This document shows, one piece after another, positions 12,698-23,114 of a stretch of DNA of 64,000 nucleotides (within the stretch, counting starts at the first letter, position 1; every line of letters starts with the position of its first letter). The DNA comes from Boswellia sacra (taxonomy: Eukaryota > Streptophyta > Magnoliopsida > Sapindales > Burseraceae). The DNA lies in assembly GCA_013180625.2 (NCBI GenBank), contig SNVD02001107.1, positions 62,001 to 126,000 on the forward strand, read 5' to 3'. Under the pieces are notes generated by a model, which did not search any database, was not told the origin of the DNA, and worked only from the letters and a program-made list of their open reading frames with translations. The position numbers and the translations under genes were made by a program.

Positions 12698-12916
12698 TGT
12701 TGGAGATAAACTTTATTTGTATTAGAATTTAATTTTTGTTTGGGAATTAAAGTTGAGTTCAAGTAGAATTAATATTTATATTCATAGAAGAATTAGGATT
12801 ACCATGAGTACTATATAAGTAGAGTATTTTTTCTTATTTGTTTTTAAGAGTGTGGAATTCAATGAATAAAGAAAGAAGAGTGAATTATTAAAATTCTTGT
12901 GTATTGATTTCCAACA
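12698..12916 (+). repeat. Copia-1 3' LTR
   Basis: 219 bp with the same TGTTGG...CCAACA ends as the 5' LTR. About ten differences from it, including one T insertion, point to a fairly old insertion. Confidence 0.96.
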
Positions 12917-13197
12917 ACTATATCCTAGTAAACTTCAGTTAGCACTTTTTTTGGTCAGATTCATAAAATTATGCACCACAGAAGTGTGCGCATTCTAACA
13001 TTTGTGTTATTTTTGGTTAACTCTTAGCAGTGTTGGGAGCATTGTTAGGTATTGTTCAACTTGCAGTCTATGGACGTTACTACGAGTCAACACCATAGGC
13101 AGGCCAAGATGGTGGACGAGCCAACATCTGAAGTGCAGCTCACTGATACTCGTCCACGCTGAACCGATCTACTCATGAAGCCCCATTTTTAGAATGA

Positions 13198-14030
13198 AAT
13201 TAGACAATCAATTTCTTTTCTTTTTCCTGGAGCATCGATTTCACAGTTCGTTTCTTCAAAGTTTATGTTTTGCTAGCAAAAAAAAAAAAAATTGAGGGAG
13301 CAACCGCTTTTTGGTTGGTAAACCTTTCAAATATACTAAGTGTGTCAAGTTACTGGGTCATACTAAAAGTATCAAGCCCATTAACTCAACTAGAACTCCG
13401 TTCTCTAATATTGACTTCATACTAAAACACACTGTCTCTTCTTCCTTTTCTTCATCATCATCATCTATTTTTTGTTTTGTTGCTGAGAAAATAGAGGAGA
13501 AGGATAAATTAACTTTTACAGCAGTTTGTGTTACTGAAATTATATGTTGTGATGGTGGCGGTACCAGTATTCTTGGAAACTATTGGATTGCTATTTCAGT
13601 GGCAATCTAACAGTTGCCGTTGACAATCCCAGTAACATGTAAATTTTTCTTGACTTTTTGTAAATCATGATTAGAATATATCAGCCAATAATAATGACCA
13701 AGAATCAAATATCAAATTCATGCCCATCCAGCGTGCATACACAGATAGACTCAAATATTTTATTTCAGTTCTTCCATACCTTTTTTAGATTCTCATTTAT
13801 ATACTACGTGATGGAACATAAAACTCCCCTGTGCATTCAGAAAGGCAAATCCTAAATGCCTCATCTCATGCTTCACTTCTTCAGAAATGGTAGAAAAGCA
13901 CACTGACAAATAGCAGTCAGTTTGTAGTTCAATGTCGAAAAAGGTTACCAATAAAAACCTAGAAGCCAACTCATTAAGCAAGGTGTAGAAATGCATGTTA
14001 TGGACACCGTAAACAACAAAGTGGGGAGGA
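13198..14030. other. Spacer after SWEET pseudogene, no gene
   Basis: The first 150 bases match the 3' flank of the intact SWEET gene (ATTGAGGGAGCAACC shared). After that no gene is recognised. The open frame at 13311-13610 is serine-rich low-complexity sequence. Confidence 0.5.
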
Positions 14031-14056
14031 CAGAGAGAGAGAGAGACAGAGAGAGA
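14031..14056. repeat. (GA)n microsatellite
   Basis: An AG-rich simple repeat immediately downstream, in minus-strand sense, of the RBM26/C3H-like gene fragment. Confidence 0.8.
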
Positions 14057-14057
14057 C

Positions 14058-15012
14058 ATCTGCAAAACCTCCGGTAAAGGTGGAACAATTCTATATGTGG
14101 TAGGTCGGTTGTCCAATTTGTATCTATCCGTTGAAAAGGGAAGTCTCACAGGTGCTAAAGAACGAAGCTGTTGCTTGAAGCTTGTAGATTCCTGGAGCGA
14201 TGCAGCTGCACTTGAGTTGAGACTATGGGAAACTGCATTCTTCACTGTTTTGTTTTTTTCTGCCATCATCTCAGCACGTGGTGATGCCATTGCACCACCA
14301 GGATCAGAGGATATTAAGGCACCTTTTACAAGATCGGCTGCCATTGTCACTTTATGTCTCTTAGCAGCTTGCTCAGTCACCACATCACCCTTGACTCCTC
14401 CAGCCTCCAAAAAGTTAAAAATTGAGAAATCCACTGTACACAAATGATATTTCAACTAGTAACTAATAAAGCATTTGACATCCCACATTATTGAATAAAT
14501 AGTAAAGCAAGCTATTCACCTATATAATCTCTTATATGTGTACTTTCCTCTCAACTCTCCCTATTACTGTAACCTAAATGACAAATGATGTAGAACCAAT
14601 TAATAATAGTGTCTCCACTAAAAAGCACATAAAATTCTTTCATATATAGTACATAAAAATCAGATATGTATTGTTTGCTATTCTTCATAGAGACTATAGC
14701 CAGTAACATTAATTAGCTCCCTTTTGGCATTTATGTAATATTACTGAAGTACTATATATGCATTTTTTCCCTGAAAAATAGCACAGAAAATGCGATGACA
14801 GCTAAGAGACTATGAGCACCATAGCAAGCATATAAAGTCATCAAAGTTATGCCAGTAAAATAATATGAAGGCAATGACAATTAGGGTTACTTGTTTCTCA
14901 AGTTTGTCTTGCTGGCGGCGAAAGTCATTCCGCTCATGGTCTAGCAATTCCTGCATCGTACTTCTTTAACTACTCTAGATTGTCCAGTTTCTTTTGCAAA
15001 GGAGGTGGAACC
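14058..15012 (-). pseudogene. Fragment of RBM26/C3H27-like RNA-binding protein gene
   Basis: Two minus-strand exon-like pieces survive. The upstream piece (about 14891-15012) reads KKLDNLE, then after a frame change MQELLDHERNDFRRQQDKLE, a charged coiled-coil segment ending at a GTAACC donor. The second (about 14062-14406) reads EQAAKRHKVTMAADLVKGAL through LDNRPTTYRIVPPLPE. From memory of the family, plant CCCH/RRM proteins of the RBM26/27 type have a QLDKLEKQ-like coiled coil followed by an NRPT-FRI-PPLP stretch before the last RRM. The CCCH and RRM regions themselves are absent here, and the frame breaks at about 14965. It is therefore read as a captured or decayed fragment. The identification rests on short motifs. 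Confidence 0.45.
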
Positions 15013-17486
15013 TTCGGACTATTGGAGTGATAGGTGTGGAGTGGTCAGAGGCAGGCAATAAACATCAGAACTACCCTTCAGTGCAACAAATTGAAGATTA
15101 TTATCTTTTAATTTAGTGGGCTATTTTTTTATTCGATCCTTTTGTGGTCTCTTATCTAAATGTAACCCCCTTTTAAAATTTAACTATTTGAAACTCTTTT
15201 TACCTATGAAAAGACATCAGTGCCCTTATTGTTGTCAATGTATAGAAAACTTCTCCAAAGCATTAAAACTTAAACCAAATTCTTTCTTTTTTATGTAAAC
15301 CAAATAGTATGCCAGTTTTGAAGGTTGAAAGTGAACAACTTATGTTATCTCAGCATTGAAAAAATAAAGGTAAAACTTAAAGCCTTCTTCTTTTTCTTGA
15401 TCGATATTTTTTTTTTAACCTAGGGTTTATTCAATAGTTTGGATTTATGCTTTATTATAGTTTTTTAATTAGTTTTGGTTTGTTATATACCAATGTGGAT
15501 CATGTTTAAGAAAAATGAGTGATGAAATTGTGAATTTTTAGGTAAAAAATGTTGTATGTCCGTTCATGAGTGAAATTGTTGTTTTGAACGATAGTTTTCA
15601 CCAATCTATCGTGCTGCATGACGGTTTTCACCAAGTTATCATGCCGCACGATTGTTTTCTCTAATATGTCATGTTGCACTATGGTTTTCCTCAAGCTATT
15701 GTGTAGCTTTTAAGTTAAAAATTAAATTTGTGATATCATGTATATTTTCATTAATTTTGTTACATCATAACATGTCTGATTCCATTATGAAACCATTCTT
15801 ACAATTTTTATAAATACAAATTTGTGCTTGTGTGTATCATATTTCACAAAATCTTAGAGTTAAATTCAAAGTTGTGAATATAAATGATAATCTCTTTATA
15901 ACTGCCAAAGGTTATCTTCTATGTGAGTTTGAGTAGCTAATACAATAAATTAATGGAATTGACCAACATATTGAGTTTTCTATTGTGAAGCTAGTAGATC
16001 ATGATAATAGTGGTTCACATTTAATATCTAAATATTGTCATGATAATGATATTTTTATTAACCAACTTATAAAGTACTAATTGCCTGTTTATTCTGTTTA
16101 TCTCAGGTCAAAACGTATGACAAAAGATAAGTGGTACATCATGTCTCAAGGTACTAGGAGTGGAGTACCATATAGATCATGGCCTAAATGTCAACTTCAA
16201 TTAGAAGGGGTATCAAACAGTTTGCACGAATCCTGTCCTCCAAAAAATAAAGGTAGAAGAGCCTCTGCTTTATACAAGCCACATTAGGAGCAATGAAGCA
16301 ATCAAACTTATGCCATTTGTGGGCTCTTTGGTCATCATCATTGTTGGGGTTGCATGCTTACGCAGAAATTGATTACAATCTCATTTCTCATATTCTTACG
16401 TGAATTTTACTGCAATCAAGTCAATTGTAATAAATCGTGGGTATTTTAGCTTCTATAAAAGGCTTTCAATTGTTTAATTATCATAAAATTATACTGCATT
16501 GTATTTGAGTTGGAGTCTCAGAAAGAAATGTAAGCACTTGTACTGTTAATTGAGTACAATTTGATTTAGATTCTTAAATTGATTATCTATGTTTTGTGTT
16601 TCTTTTATTCCATTTATTTGTGATATGTTAATTATATGTCATGCTTTAGCGCACAAATAAAAGGGGTAGAGATTGGTGCATGCATAGGATTCTATACCAT
16701 GTAAACTTCTTGTCTGCATATGAATTTTGTAATGCTAAAATTTCTGATAATGTGGGAATCAATGAATTTTATAAATCTCTTAAGTTGGTTTCTAAAGCCA
16801 ATTTTTTGTATGACAAAACTAGACATGTTATAGGTATAATAAAAATTTATTTGAAATAAAAATGTTTAATATGCAAATTTTGATGAATTTATGAATTACA
16901 CTATTCTAGGAAGACTATGCTATTTTAGAATTTGTCCTGTCAATTACGAGATTTTTTAGGATGCCTTAAACATGTTACAAATTTATGAAATTCTATACGC
17001 AACATCTTCTATATGTGTAATGTTATGGGTTGAAATTTCGTGATTTATTTCCTTGTATAAAAATAGTTATAAATTTTTGAATATAGTATCCTCAATGTGA
17101 AACTTGAATTGACAACTTTGTAGCATTTCTTTGAAAAATCATTTTGAAAACGTTTTTGCTGATATTTTAACTAAAATTTATATTGTAGCCTTTGTCTATA
17201 TGTCTACTGATAGTTGGTCAGCTTTGTAACTTTTGAACGGATAATTTATCACGTATAATTCGTTGATGAATGGTCGCTTATAGTGTTGAAATAGTAACCT
17301 ATTTTAAGAATAGTTTGTTTAAATAATTTCTTTATAATGTCTGGATTTTATTAAGTGTGGAGTATGACCTATGCATTTGTTAAATGCTTAATTTATTTGA
17401 CTTTGTAACAGATCAGAAGTGGTTTAAACTTACATTTATTTACAAGGTTGGATTAAGCTTTTCGGTTCGATGAGGTAAGTAATTTG
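15013..17486. other. Gene-free AT-rich region
   Basis: About 2.5 kb with no convincing gene. Open frames (for example 16081-16287, +) are short and match no family I recognise. A short tandem repeat sits at 15585-15710. This DNA continues after Copia-2 at 23110. Confidence 0.5.
15585..15710. repeat. Tandem repeat, about 33-36-bp units
   Basis: Roughly four imperfect units of the form GTTTTC(A/T)CCAA-TAT(C/G)-TG--GCA(C/T)GA. On the minus strand it happens to read as repeated KTIVQHD-like peptides, but that frame is short and isolated. Confidence 0.7.
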
Positions 17487-17885
17487 TGTTGGGATGTAAT
17501 GATCAACTCAGAACAGAATTTGGGAGAAAAATTACTTGTATTAACAGAGAAAATTAATGTACAAGAATTATACAAAAACTCCCCTAAAATTTCTTGAGCT
17601 CTCCTGGCTCTCTCTCTCAATCCTAAACTCTCTGGTTTAGACTCTGGACTCTCTCTGGAATCTCTCTGATGCTTATACAAGGCAGAATTCGTCCCATATT
17701 TATAGGGAAATTCTGCATACAAATTCAAATCAAATTTGGCTACTTCCTTTGATTTTCAAAATTGGAGGTGCCTAACTAGTTTGACTCTCAATGCATTCAC
17801 ATGGGAGGGATTCTGGAAGCCATGCATGTCATGCATGAGCTCAGCAGAATTCTAGAACTCATGCATGTCATGCATGAGCTCATCA
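17487..17885 (-). repeat. Copia-2 3' LTR
   Basis: 399 bp. In sense it begins TGATGAGCTCATGCATGAC and ends CATTACATCCCAACA. It has a TATAAATA box (sense; plus-strand TATTTATA at about 17696-17703) and an array of RY motifs at the start of U3. Confidence 0.95.
17821..17876 (-). promoter_or_regulatory. Four RY motifs (CATGCATG) in Copia-2 3' LTR
   Basis: CATGCATG occurs at 17821, 17830, 17860 and 17869, inside two tandem units of about 39 bases. This palindromic octamer is the RY/Sph element known to be bound by B3-domain seed regulators of the ABI3/FUS3/LEC2 class. The same four sites are at 23045-23100 in the 5' LTR. Activity is inferred. Confidence 0.7.
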
Positions 17886-17903
17886 ATTCTCCCCCTCCAT
17901 CCC
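17886..17903 (-). other. Copia-2 polypurine tract
   Basis: In sense, GGGATGGAGGGGGAGAAT abuts the 3' LTR, the expected plus-strand primer. Confidence 0.88.
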
Positions 17904-17932
17904 ATGTGAAAAAGGAGTAACAACAAAATTAA

Positions 17933-20900
17933 TTAGACAGCTTCTAATCCAACTATGTCTCTGCATAGTTCTAGCTTGTCTCTGGTGACCACTTTTGTTA
18001 ACATGTCGGCTGGATTCTCTTTAGTATGGATCTTCACTAGTTTCAACAGTTGTTTGTCCATCACCTCTCGTATCCAATGATAGCGGATGTCAATATGCTT
18101 CGTTCGAGAATGGTACACTGAGTTTTTGCTCAAATCCAGAGCACTTTGACTGTCACAGTGTACTTTGTATTCCTTTTGCTCAATCCCAAGTTCTTGGAGA
18201 AACCGCTTCAGCCACAACATTTCTTTTCCAGCTTCCGCTGCGGCAATGTATTCTGCCTCTGTCGTGGATAGCGTAACACACTTCTGTAGTCTTGACTGCC
18301 ATGAGACAGCTCCCCCTGCAAAAGTGTAAACAAAACCTGATGTAGATTTCCTACTGTCAGGTTCTCCGGCCATATCTGAATCTGTATAGCCTTCCAAGAT
18401 TGGATTAGCTCCCCCGTAACACAAGCATATCTTCGAAGTACTTTTAAGGTATCTGAGGATCCACTTGACTGCCTCCCAATGTTCTTTCCCTGGATTGGAA
18501 AGAAATCTGCTCACGACTCCGACAGCATGAGCAATATCTGGCCTTGTACACACCATGGCATACATCAAACTTCCTACAGCAGAAGAATAGGGTACCGACG
18601 CCATGTCCTCTATCTCTTTCTTGGATGAGGGACATGATCTCTTGCTCAGCTTGAAATGATTAGCCAGTGGTACACTAACTGGCTTGGCACTATCCATGTT
18701 GAACCTTTGGATCACACGTTCAACATATTTTTCTTGAGACAGCCATAATTTCTTTTGTTTCCTGTCTCGACGAATGTGCATCCCCAAGATTTGCTGAGCT
18801 GGTCCCAAGTCCTTCATATCGAAGGTTTTTGATAGTTCATTCTTCAGCTGCTTTATTCTTGTTGCATCTTTTCTGACGATCAACATGTCGTCCACATATA
18901 ACATTAATACAACAAAGTCTCCACCTGGAAGTTTCTAAAAGTAGACGCATTGGTATGCAGCGGTTCTTTTGTACCCATGACTCACCATGAAGGAGTCAAA
19001 CTTCTTGTACCATTGCCTTGGTGCTTGTTTGAGGCCATACAAGCTCTTTTTGAGCTTGCACACGAGGTGTTCTTTTTCTTGAACCTCGAATCCTTCTGGC
19101 TGCTCCATATAGATTTCTTCATGCAAGTCTCCATGAAGAAATGTTGTCTTCACATCTATCTGTTCAAGCTCCAAATCAAAACTTGCTGTCAATCCGAGGA
19201 TGACGCGGATTGAGGACATTTTTACTACCGGTGAAAAGATTTCATCAAAGTCAATTCCTTTCTTCTGAAGGAATCCTTTTACCACCAATCGGGCTTTGTG
19301 CTTTATCACCTTTCCTGTTCCATCTTTCTTGAGCTTGAATACCCACTTGTTCTTCAGTGCCTTCTTTCCGTCTGGGAGTTCGACCAGTTCATAATTTTTG
19401 TTCTTCTCTAGAGAATTCATCTCATCTTGCATTGCATGCATCCATCGTTCTTCGTCTGGATGAGATAAAGCTTCATGAAAGCTTTCTGGCTCCCCCTCAT
19501 CAGTAAGCAGTGTGTACTCTGATTCCTGATATCTCCTCGACGGAATCCGACCTCGCTCAGATCGTCGTAGCTGAGGTTCTTCAGTTCCAGGAGGTACAGC
19601 AGCTTCTATAGGTGATTGTGGCTCCCCCGGCTCAGCAATCTCTTCATTTTCTTCCTCCTGATCTGCTTCTGGAACTTCGTCTGGTACCTCGTTATTTCTT
19701 GTAGCATTTGGTGTTGGGGTAGAATCTGCAACAATATCTGGGGCACTGCTAGTGGGATTTGTAGATATTGTTGTCTTTTCAGCATCTTCATATGTTTGGT
19801 CTTCGTGAAATACGACATCTCTGCTACGGATGACTTTCTGTTCTTTGGGATCCCATAATCTGTATCCGAATTCTTCATCTCTATAACCGATGAAGATATT
19901 TGGAACAGTTCTTGCATAGAGCTTCTGTCTGAGCTCCTTGGATACATGTACGAAGGCTAAACAACCAAACACTTTCAAATGATTATAGGAGGGCTTTTGT
20001 TAGACCATACCTTTTCTGGAATCTCGAAGTTCAGTGGTGCCGATGGTGCTCTGTTGATTAAGTAACAGGCGGTACGAACTGCCTCCCCCCAGAATGGCTT
20101 GGGTAATTTAGCCATTCTGAGCATGCTTCTGACTCGTTCCATGATGGTTCGATTCATCCTCTCGGCCACTCCATTATGTTGTGGTATGCGTGGGACTGTT
20201 CTTTCATGTCGGATGCCATATCTTCGACAGTAGGCATTGAACTCTCTAGAGGTATACTCGCCTCCGTTATCTGATCGAAGACATTTTAATTTCTTACCCG
20301 TTTCACGTTCTACCATGGCGTGAAACTCCTTGAACTTCTCTAGAACTTCATCCTTCGTATTGAGGAAATAAACCCACACTTTCCGAGATGCATCATCAAT
20401 AAAGGTCAAGAAATAACTTTTACCGCCTAAGGACTCGACTTCAAGAGGTCCGCATACATCACTGTGTACTAGCTCCAACAGCTTTGATTTCTTCACTGAT
20501 GAGGAGCTGAATGATACCCTCCGTTGTTTCCCGTACAAACAATAGTCGCAAGGATGAAACGCTGCATCATTGGAAACAGTGATCAGCTTCTTTTTCTGAA
20601 GGGTTGATAAACCCTTTTCACCCATGTGACCGAGCCTTTTATGCCACAAATCTAGAGGTACCATGTGCTCTGCTACATGAAGGCTCTCTCCGTTTATCTT
20701 TACATGAGTCATGTAAAGATTGTCACATAATTTACCTCGAGCAACCACCATGACCCCTTTCAACATCTTCCATGTACGTTGGTGAAGCAGCTCTCATAAC
20801 CTTGCTGATCAAAGGCTTTTACCGAGAGCAAGTTGAGTCGAAGATCTGGCACATGACGAACGTCCTTCAAAGTTATTTTTGCATCCGACGTTCGTTTGGA

Positions 20901-21921
20901 ATTGAATATCACCAATTCCCATGATTTTGGCGGTGCTGTTGTTTCCCATCTTCACTATCCCAAAGTCTACTGCTTTGTATGTGGTGAAGATTTCTCTGCA
21001 AGGAGTGACGTGGCAGGAAGCTGCTGTGTCAATGACCCATTCTACTCCTTGATCTGCTGTGTGAAAGCACGTCTCTTCTGCACAGATGGTTACATCTTCT
21101 ACCACTGTAACTCGTGGTTCTTCGCTGCTTTGTGCCTGTGAACTCTCCTGGTTCTGCTTCCAAAGACTGCGACAATTTCTCTTCAAATGTCCCTCTTTGC
21201 CACAGTTGTAGCACTTGTATGTAGGTCTCCGCCCATCTGATGACCTACCCCTTGATCTGCCTCTGCTTTTGCTTCTACCTCTTCTCTAGTCTTCACCTCG
21301 AGACTGTCTTCCTCGATTCTCTGTGATATAGGCTTCATCTTGACTGGTGCATGCATCTTTTCTTCTTGCATCCTCGTTCATTAAGGCATCCTTAACCATT
21401 GATAGGGTAAGTCTGCCTCCGGGTGCTGAATTACTGATGGAGACTACTAACGTCTCCCATGAATCTGGAAGGGAACTGAGAAGTAGAAGTGCTTGTTCTT
21501 CGTCTCCAAGCTATAACTCGACTGCTGTCAACTGATTCATCAAGTTCTGGAACTCACTTGTATGTTCTGCTACAGGAGTTCCGCTCCGCAACTTCAAGTT
21601 CACAAGCCGTCTCATCAGGATGGCTTTGTTTCGTGCTGACTTGGCTTGATACATACTCTCTAATTTTTTCCATAGATTATATGCATCTGTTTCTTTGGCT
21701 ACATGGTGGAAGACACTATGATCGATCCATTGTCTGATCTGACCGATGCATTTTCTGTTAATTTTCTTCCACTCTGCCTCTTTTTCTGTCTCAGGTCTCT
21801 GCCCTTCATATTCTATAGGGTCATATAGATCCTTACAACTAAGGAGATCCTCCATCCTGGGTCTCCATTGTGTGTAATTGGTAGCAGTCAATTTTATCAT
21901 GGCTCCGGATGATTCTTCCAT
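17933..21921 (-). pseudogene. Copia-2 gag-pol, nearly complete
   Basis: Gag starts at 21921 and runs 136 codons to a TAG (21511-21513). The frame then continues through LLLLSSLPDSWETL to a CCHC knuckle (C-x2-C-x4-H-x4-C, about 21165-21210) and protease DTAASCHVTP (about 21020). Integrase (within 19975-20766) keeps the zinc-finger H/C residues and the catalytic segments HSDVCGP, LRSDNGGEY and NGVAERMNR. A one-base change near 19980 shifts frame. The next open frame (18935-19978) holds the integrase tail and the RT start with QIDVKTTFLHG and YGLKQAPRQW. A TAG then precedes LYVDDMLIV, after which RT and RNase H (TTEAEYIAAAEA) run to 17933. Its product would be reverse transcriptase/integrase machinery, but it is disabled by three lesions. 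Confidence 0.95.
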
Positions 21922-22019
21922 TTTAGAATAATTAATTTACTAAAATATAAATTGAATTTCAAAAATCCGAGCCCACTGTTACATCCGGAACGGTCAAATT
22001 AGGTGGAATAGCCTCTTCC

Positions 22020-22260
22020 GGGGCTCAAAAATTCCTTTTATACAATAAATACTAAGCTTGGAAACTTTAAGGATTAAACTGAAATTTCTTAAGGGCTAAA
22101 CTGAAATTTCAGAAACTAAAGGGGGCACAATGTTATTCTCCAGAACTACAGGGGCCAAACTGATATTTTCTAGGGACTGAAATGTAAATTTTATAAACTC
22201 AGGGGGTCAAAAGTAAATTACCCGGAAATACAGGGGCTAAAATGTAATTTTCCAATGTTT
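22020..22260 (-). repeat. Copia-2 leader repeats, CCCCTG units
   Basis: Between the TGACGTGG array and gag, six or seven degenerate units of 23-31 bases are seen in sense, each with an AAAATT-CA-TTT stretch followed by GCCCCTG or ACCCCCTGA. They are non-coding and share form and core bases with the Copia-1 leader repeats. Confidence 0.75.
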
Positions 22261-22263
22261 TGC

Positions 22264-22421
22264 TGACGTGGCAACGTGGGGGCCATTATGCTGACGTGGA
22301 TGTGACGTGGCGTGATGACGTGTCCGGATGACGTGGCGTGCTGACGTGGCGATATGCTGACGTGGCCTGGTGACGTGGCAAAAAGGTCGCTGACGTGGCT
22401 GATGACGCGGCGCTGACGTGG
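22264..22421 (-). promoter_or_regulatory. Array of nine TGACGTGG (sense CCACGTCA) sites
   Basis: Exact TGACGTGG on the plus strand at 22264, 22292, 22303, 22329, 22342, 22358, 22371, 22391 and 22414, plus TGACGTGT at 22316 and TGACGCGG at 22403, all within 158 bases. Most are followed by C, giving TGACGTGGC. ACGT cores of this form are known plant bZIP binding sites (ABRE, G-box-like and stress-response types). The array is in the untranslated leader between 5' LTR and gag. Spacing is irregular (11-28 bases), so this is not a simple satellite. Confidence 0.85.
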
Positions 22422-22424
22422 TCG

Positions 22425-22695
22425 TCTTCTTCCTTGGAATGGCGCGTGCAGCGCGTGGGGCGAGTGACGCCCACTCGCAGACCAGGTCGGAGGCGCGTGC
22501 GGCGCGTGCGGCTTCTCTGGACGTCGGATCGATTGCCGGAAAATTGCAGAATGATCAGGACGTCGTCACGAACACACTAGACACTTCAAATTCGAAATTC
22601 GATGACTTTCTGAAAAATCGAAATTTTCCAGAAACAGGGGACAAATTTTCTCTGAATTTTTTTCTCTCTGTTCTGACGTTCCAGGAGCTCAACCT
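22425..22695 (-). other. GC-rich part of Copia-2 leader
   Basis: Locally GC-rich sequence with several GCGCGTG repeats (about 22441-22510), then neutral leader up to the primer binding site. There is no reading frame of the element here; plus-strand open frames are chance. Confidence 0.6.
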
Positions 22696-22708
22696 GGCTC
22701 TGATACCA
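22696..22708 (-). promoter_or_regulatory. Copia-2 primer binding site
   Basis: In sense TGGTATCAGAGCC, two bases from the 5' LTR, complementary to initiator tRNA-Met. Confidence 0.92.
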
Positions 22709-22710
22709 CT

Positions 22711-23109
22711 TGTTGGGATGTAATGATCAACTCAGAACAGAATTTGGGAGAAAAATTACTTGTATTAACAGAGAAAATTAATGTACAAGAATTATACAAA
22801 AACTCCCCTAAAATTCTGGAGCTCTCCTGGCTCTCTCTCTCAATCCTAAACTCTCTGGTTTAGACTCTGGACTCTCTCTGGAATCTCTCTGATGCTTAAA
22901 CAAGGCAGAATTCGTCCCATATTTATAAGGAAAATTCTGCATACAAATTCAAATCAAATTTGGCTACTTCCTTTGATTTTCAAAATTGGAGGTGCCTAAC
23001 AAATTTGACTCTCAATGCATTCACATGGGAGGGATTCTGGAAGCCATGCATGTCATGCATGAGCTCAGCAGAATTCTAGAACTCATGCATGTCATGCATG
23101 AGCTCATCA
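22711..23109 (-). repeat. Copia-2 5' LTR
   Basis: 399 bp with the same ends as the 3' LTR and about seven differences from it. It contains the TATAAATA box and the RY quartet at 23045, 23054, 23084 and 23093. Confidence 0.95.
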
Positions 23110-23114
23110 ATTTG

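Larger units (their letters stand above)
7761..12916 (+). mobile_element. Copia-1 LTR retrotransposon, decayed
   Basis: A complete 5156-bp element with LTRs, a primer binding site, gag-pol remnants and a polypurine tract. Flanking ACTAT on both sides (7756-7760 and 12917-12921) is a perfect five-base target duplication. Domain order is gag, two zinc knuckles, protease, integrase, reverse transcriptase, RNase H, which is the Copia order. The coding region has a stop and several frameshifts. The LTRs differ at about ten of 219 positions, so it is the oldest of the three Copia insertions here. It lies sense to the SWEET pseudogene it interrupts. Confidence 0.97.
6001..13197 (+). pseudogene. SWEET sugar transporter pseudogene interrupted by Copia-1
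   Basis: Exons matching the intact SWEET at 25861-28091 are 6001-6034, 6496-6532, 6960-7170, 7390-7551, 7644-7760 continuing at 12922-12927, and about 13031 onward. Exons 1-5 keep one frame with SWEET signatures: LFLSP in exon 2, KNSVEEF and VHPD in exon 3, ERSLLLG and MYVSP in exon 4, VEYMSF in exon 5. Lesions: the start ATG is ACG (6001) with nine following bases lost; the exon 4 donor GT is CT (7552); a Copia element sits six bases before the exon 5 donor; about ten bases are missing at the start of exon 6, taking the SNG motif and shifting the frame to a TAG. The 3' end still aligns to about 13197. SWEETs are seven-helix uniporters of sugars; this copy should not make one. Conserved intron sequence shows a local tandem duplication. 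Confidence 0.93.
17487..23109 (-). mobile_element. Copia-2 LTR retrotransposon, TNT1/Tork-like
   Basis: A 5623-bp minus-strand element with 399-bp LTRs. ATTTG flanks both sides (17482-17486 and 23110-23114), a perfect five-base target duplication. Coding order in sense is gag, zinc knuckle, protease with DTAAS, integrase, reverse transcriptase, RNase H. DTAAS, the integrase segment LWHKRLGHMGEKGL and the gag start MEESSGAMIKLTATNYTQW are typical of TNT1/Tork elements. Coding lesions are few: a TAG in gag, a one-base frameshift at about 19980, and a TAG at 18935-18937 just before YVDD. The LTRs differ at about seven positions, so it is younger than Copia-1. Confidence 0.97.

Noticed and set aside
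13793..14455. A single 220-codon minus-strand ORF as a complete gene
   Set aside because: Its N- and C-terminal parts are intron-like (a GA repeat and AT-rich DNA); only the middle has protein character, so it was called as an exon fragment.
20990..21030. Protease DTAAS in Copia-2 as an active-site mutation
   Set aside because: TNT1-type elements are known to have DTAAS at this place, so it is a lineage trait rather than damage.
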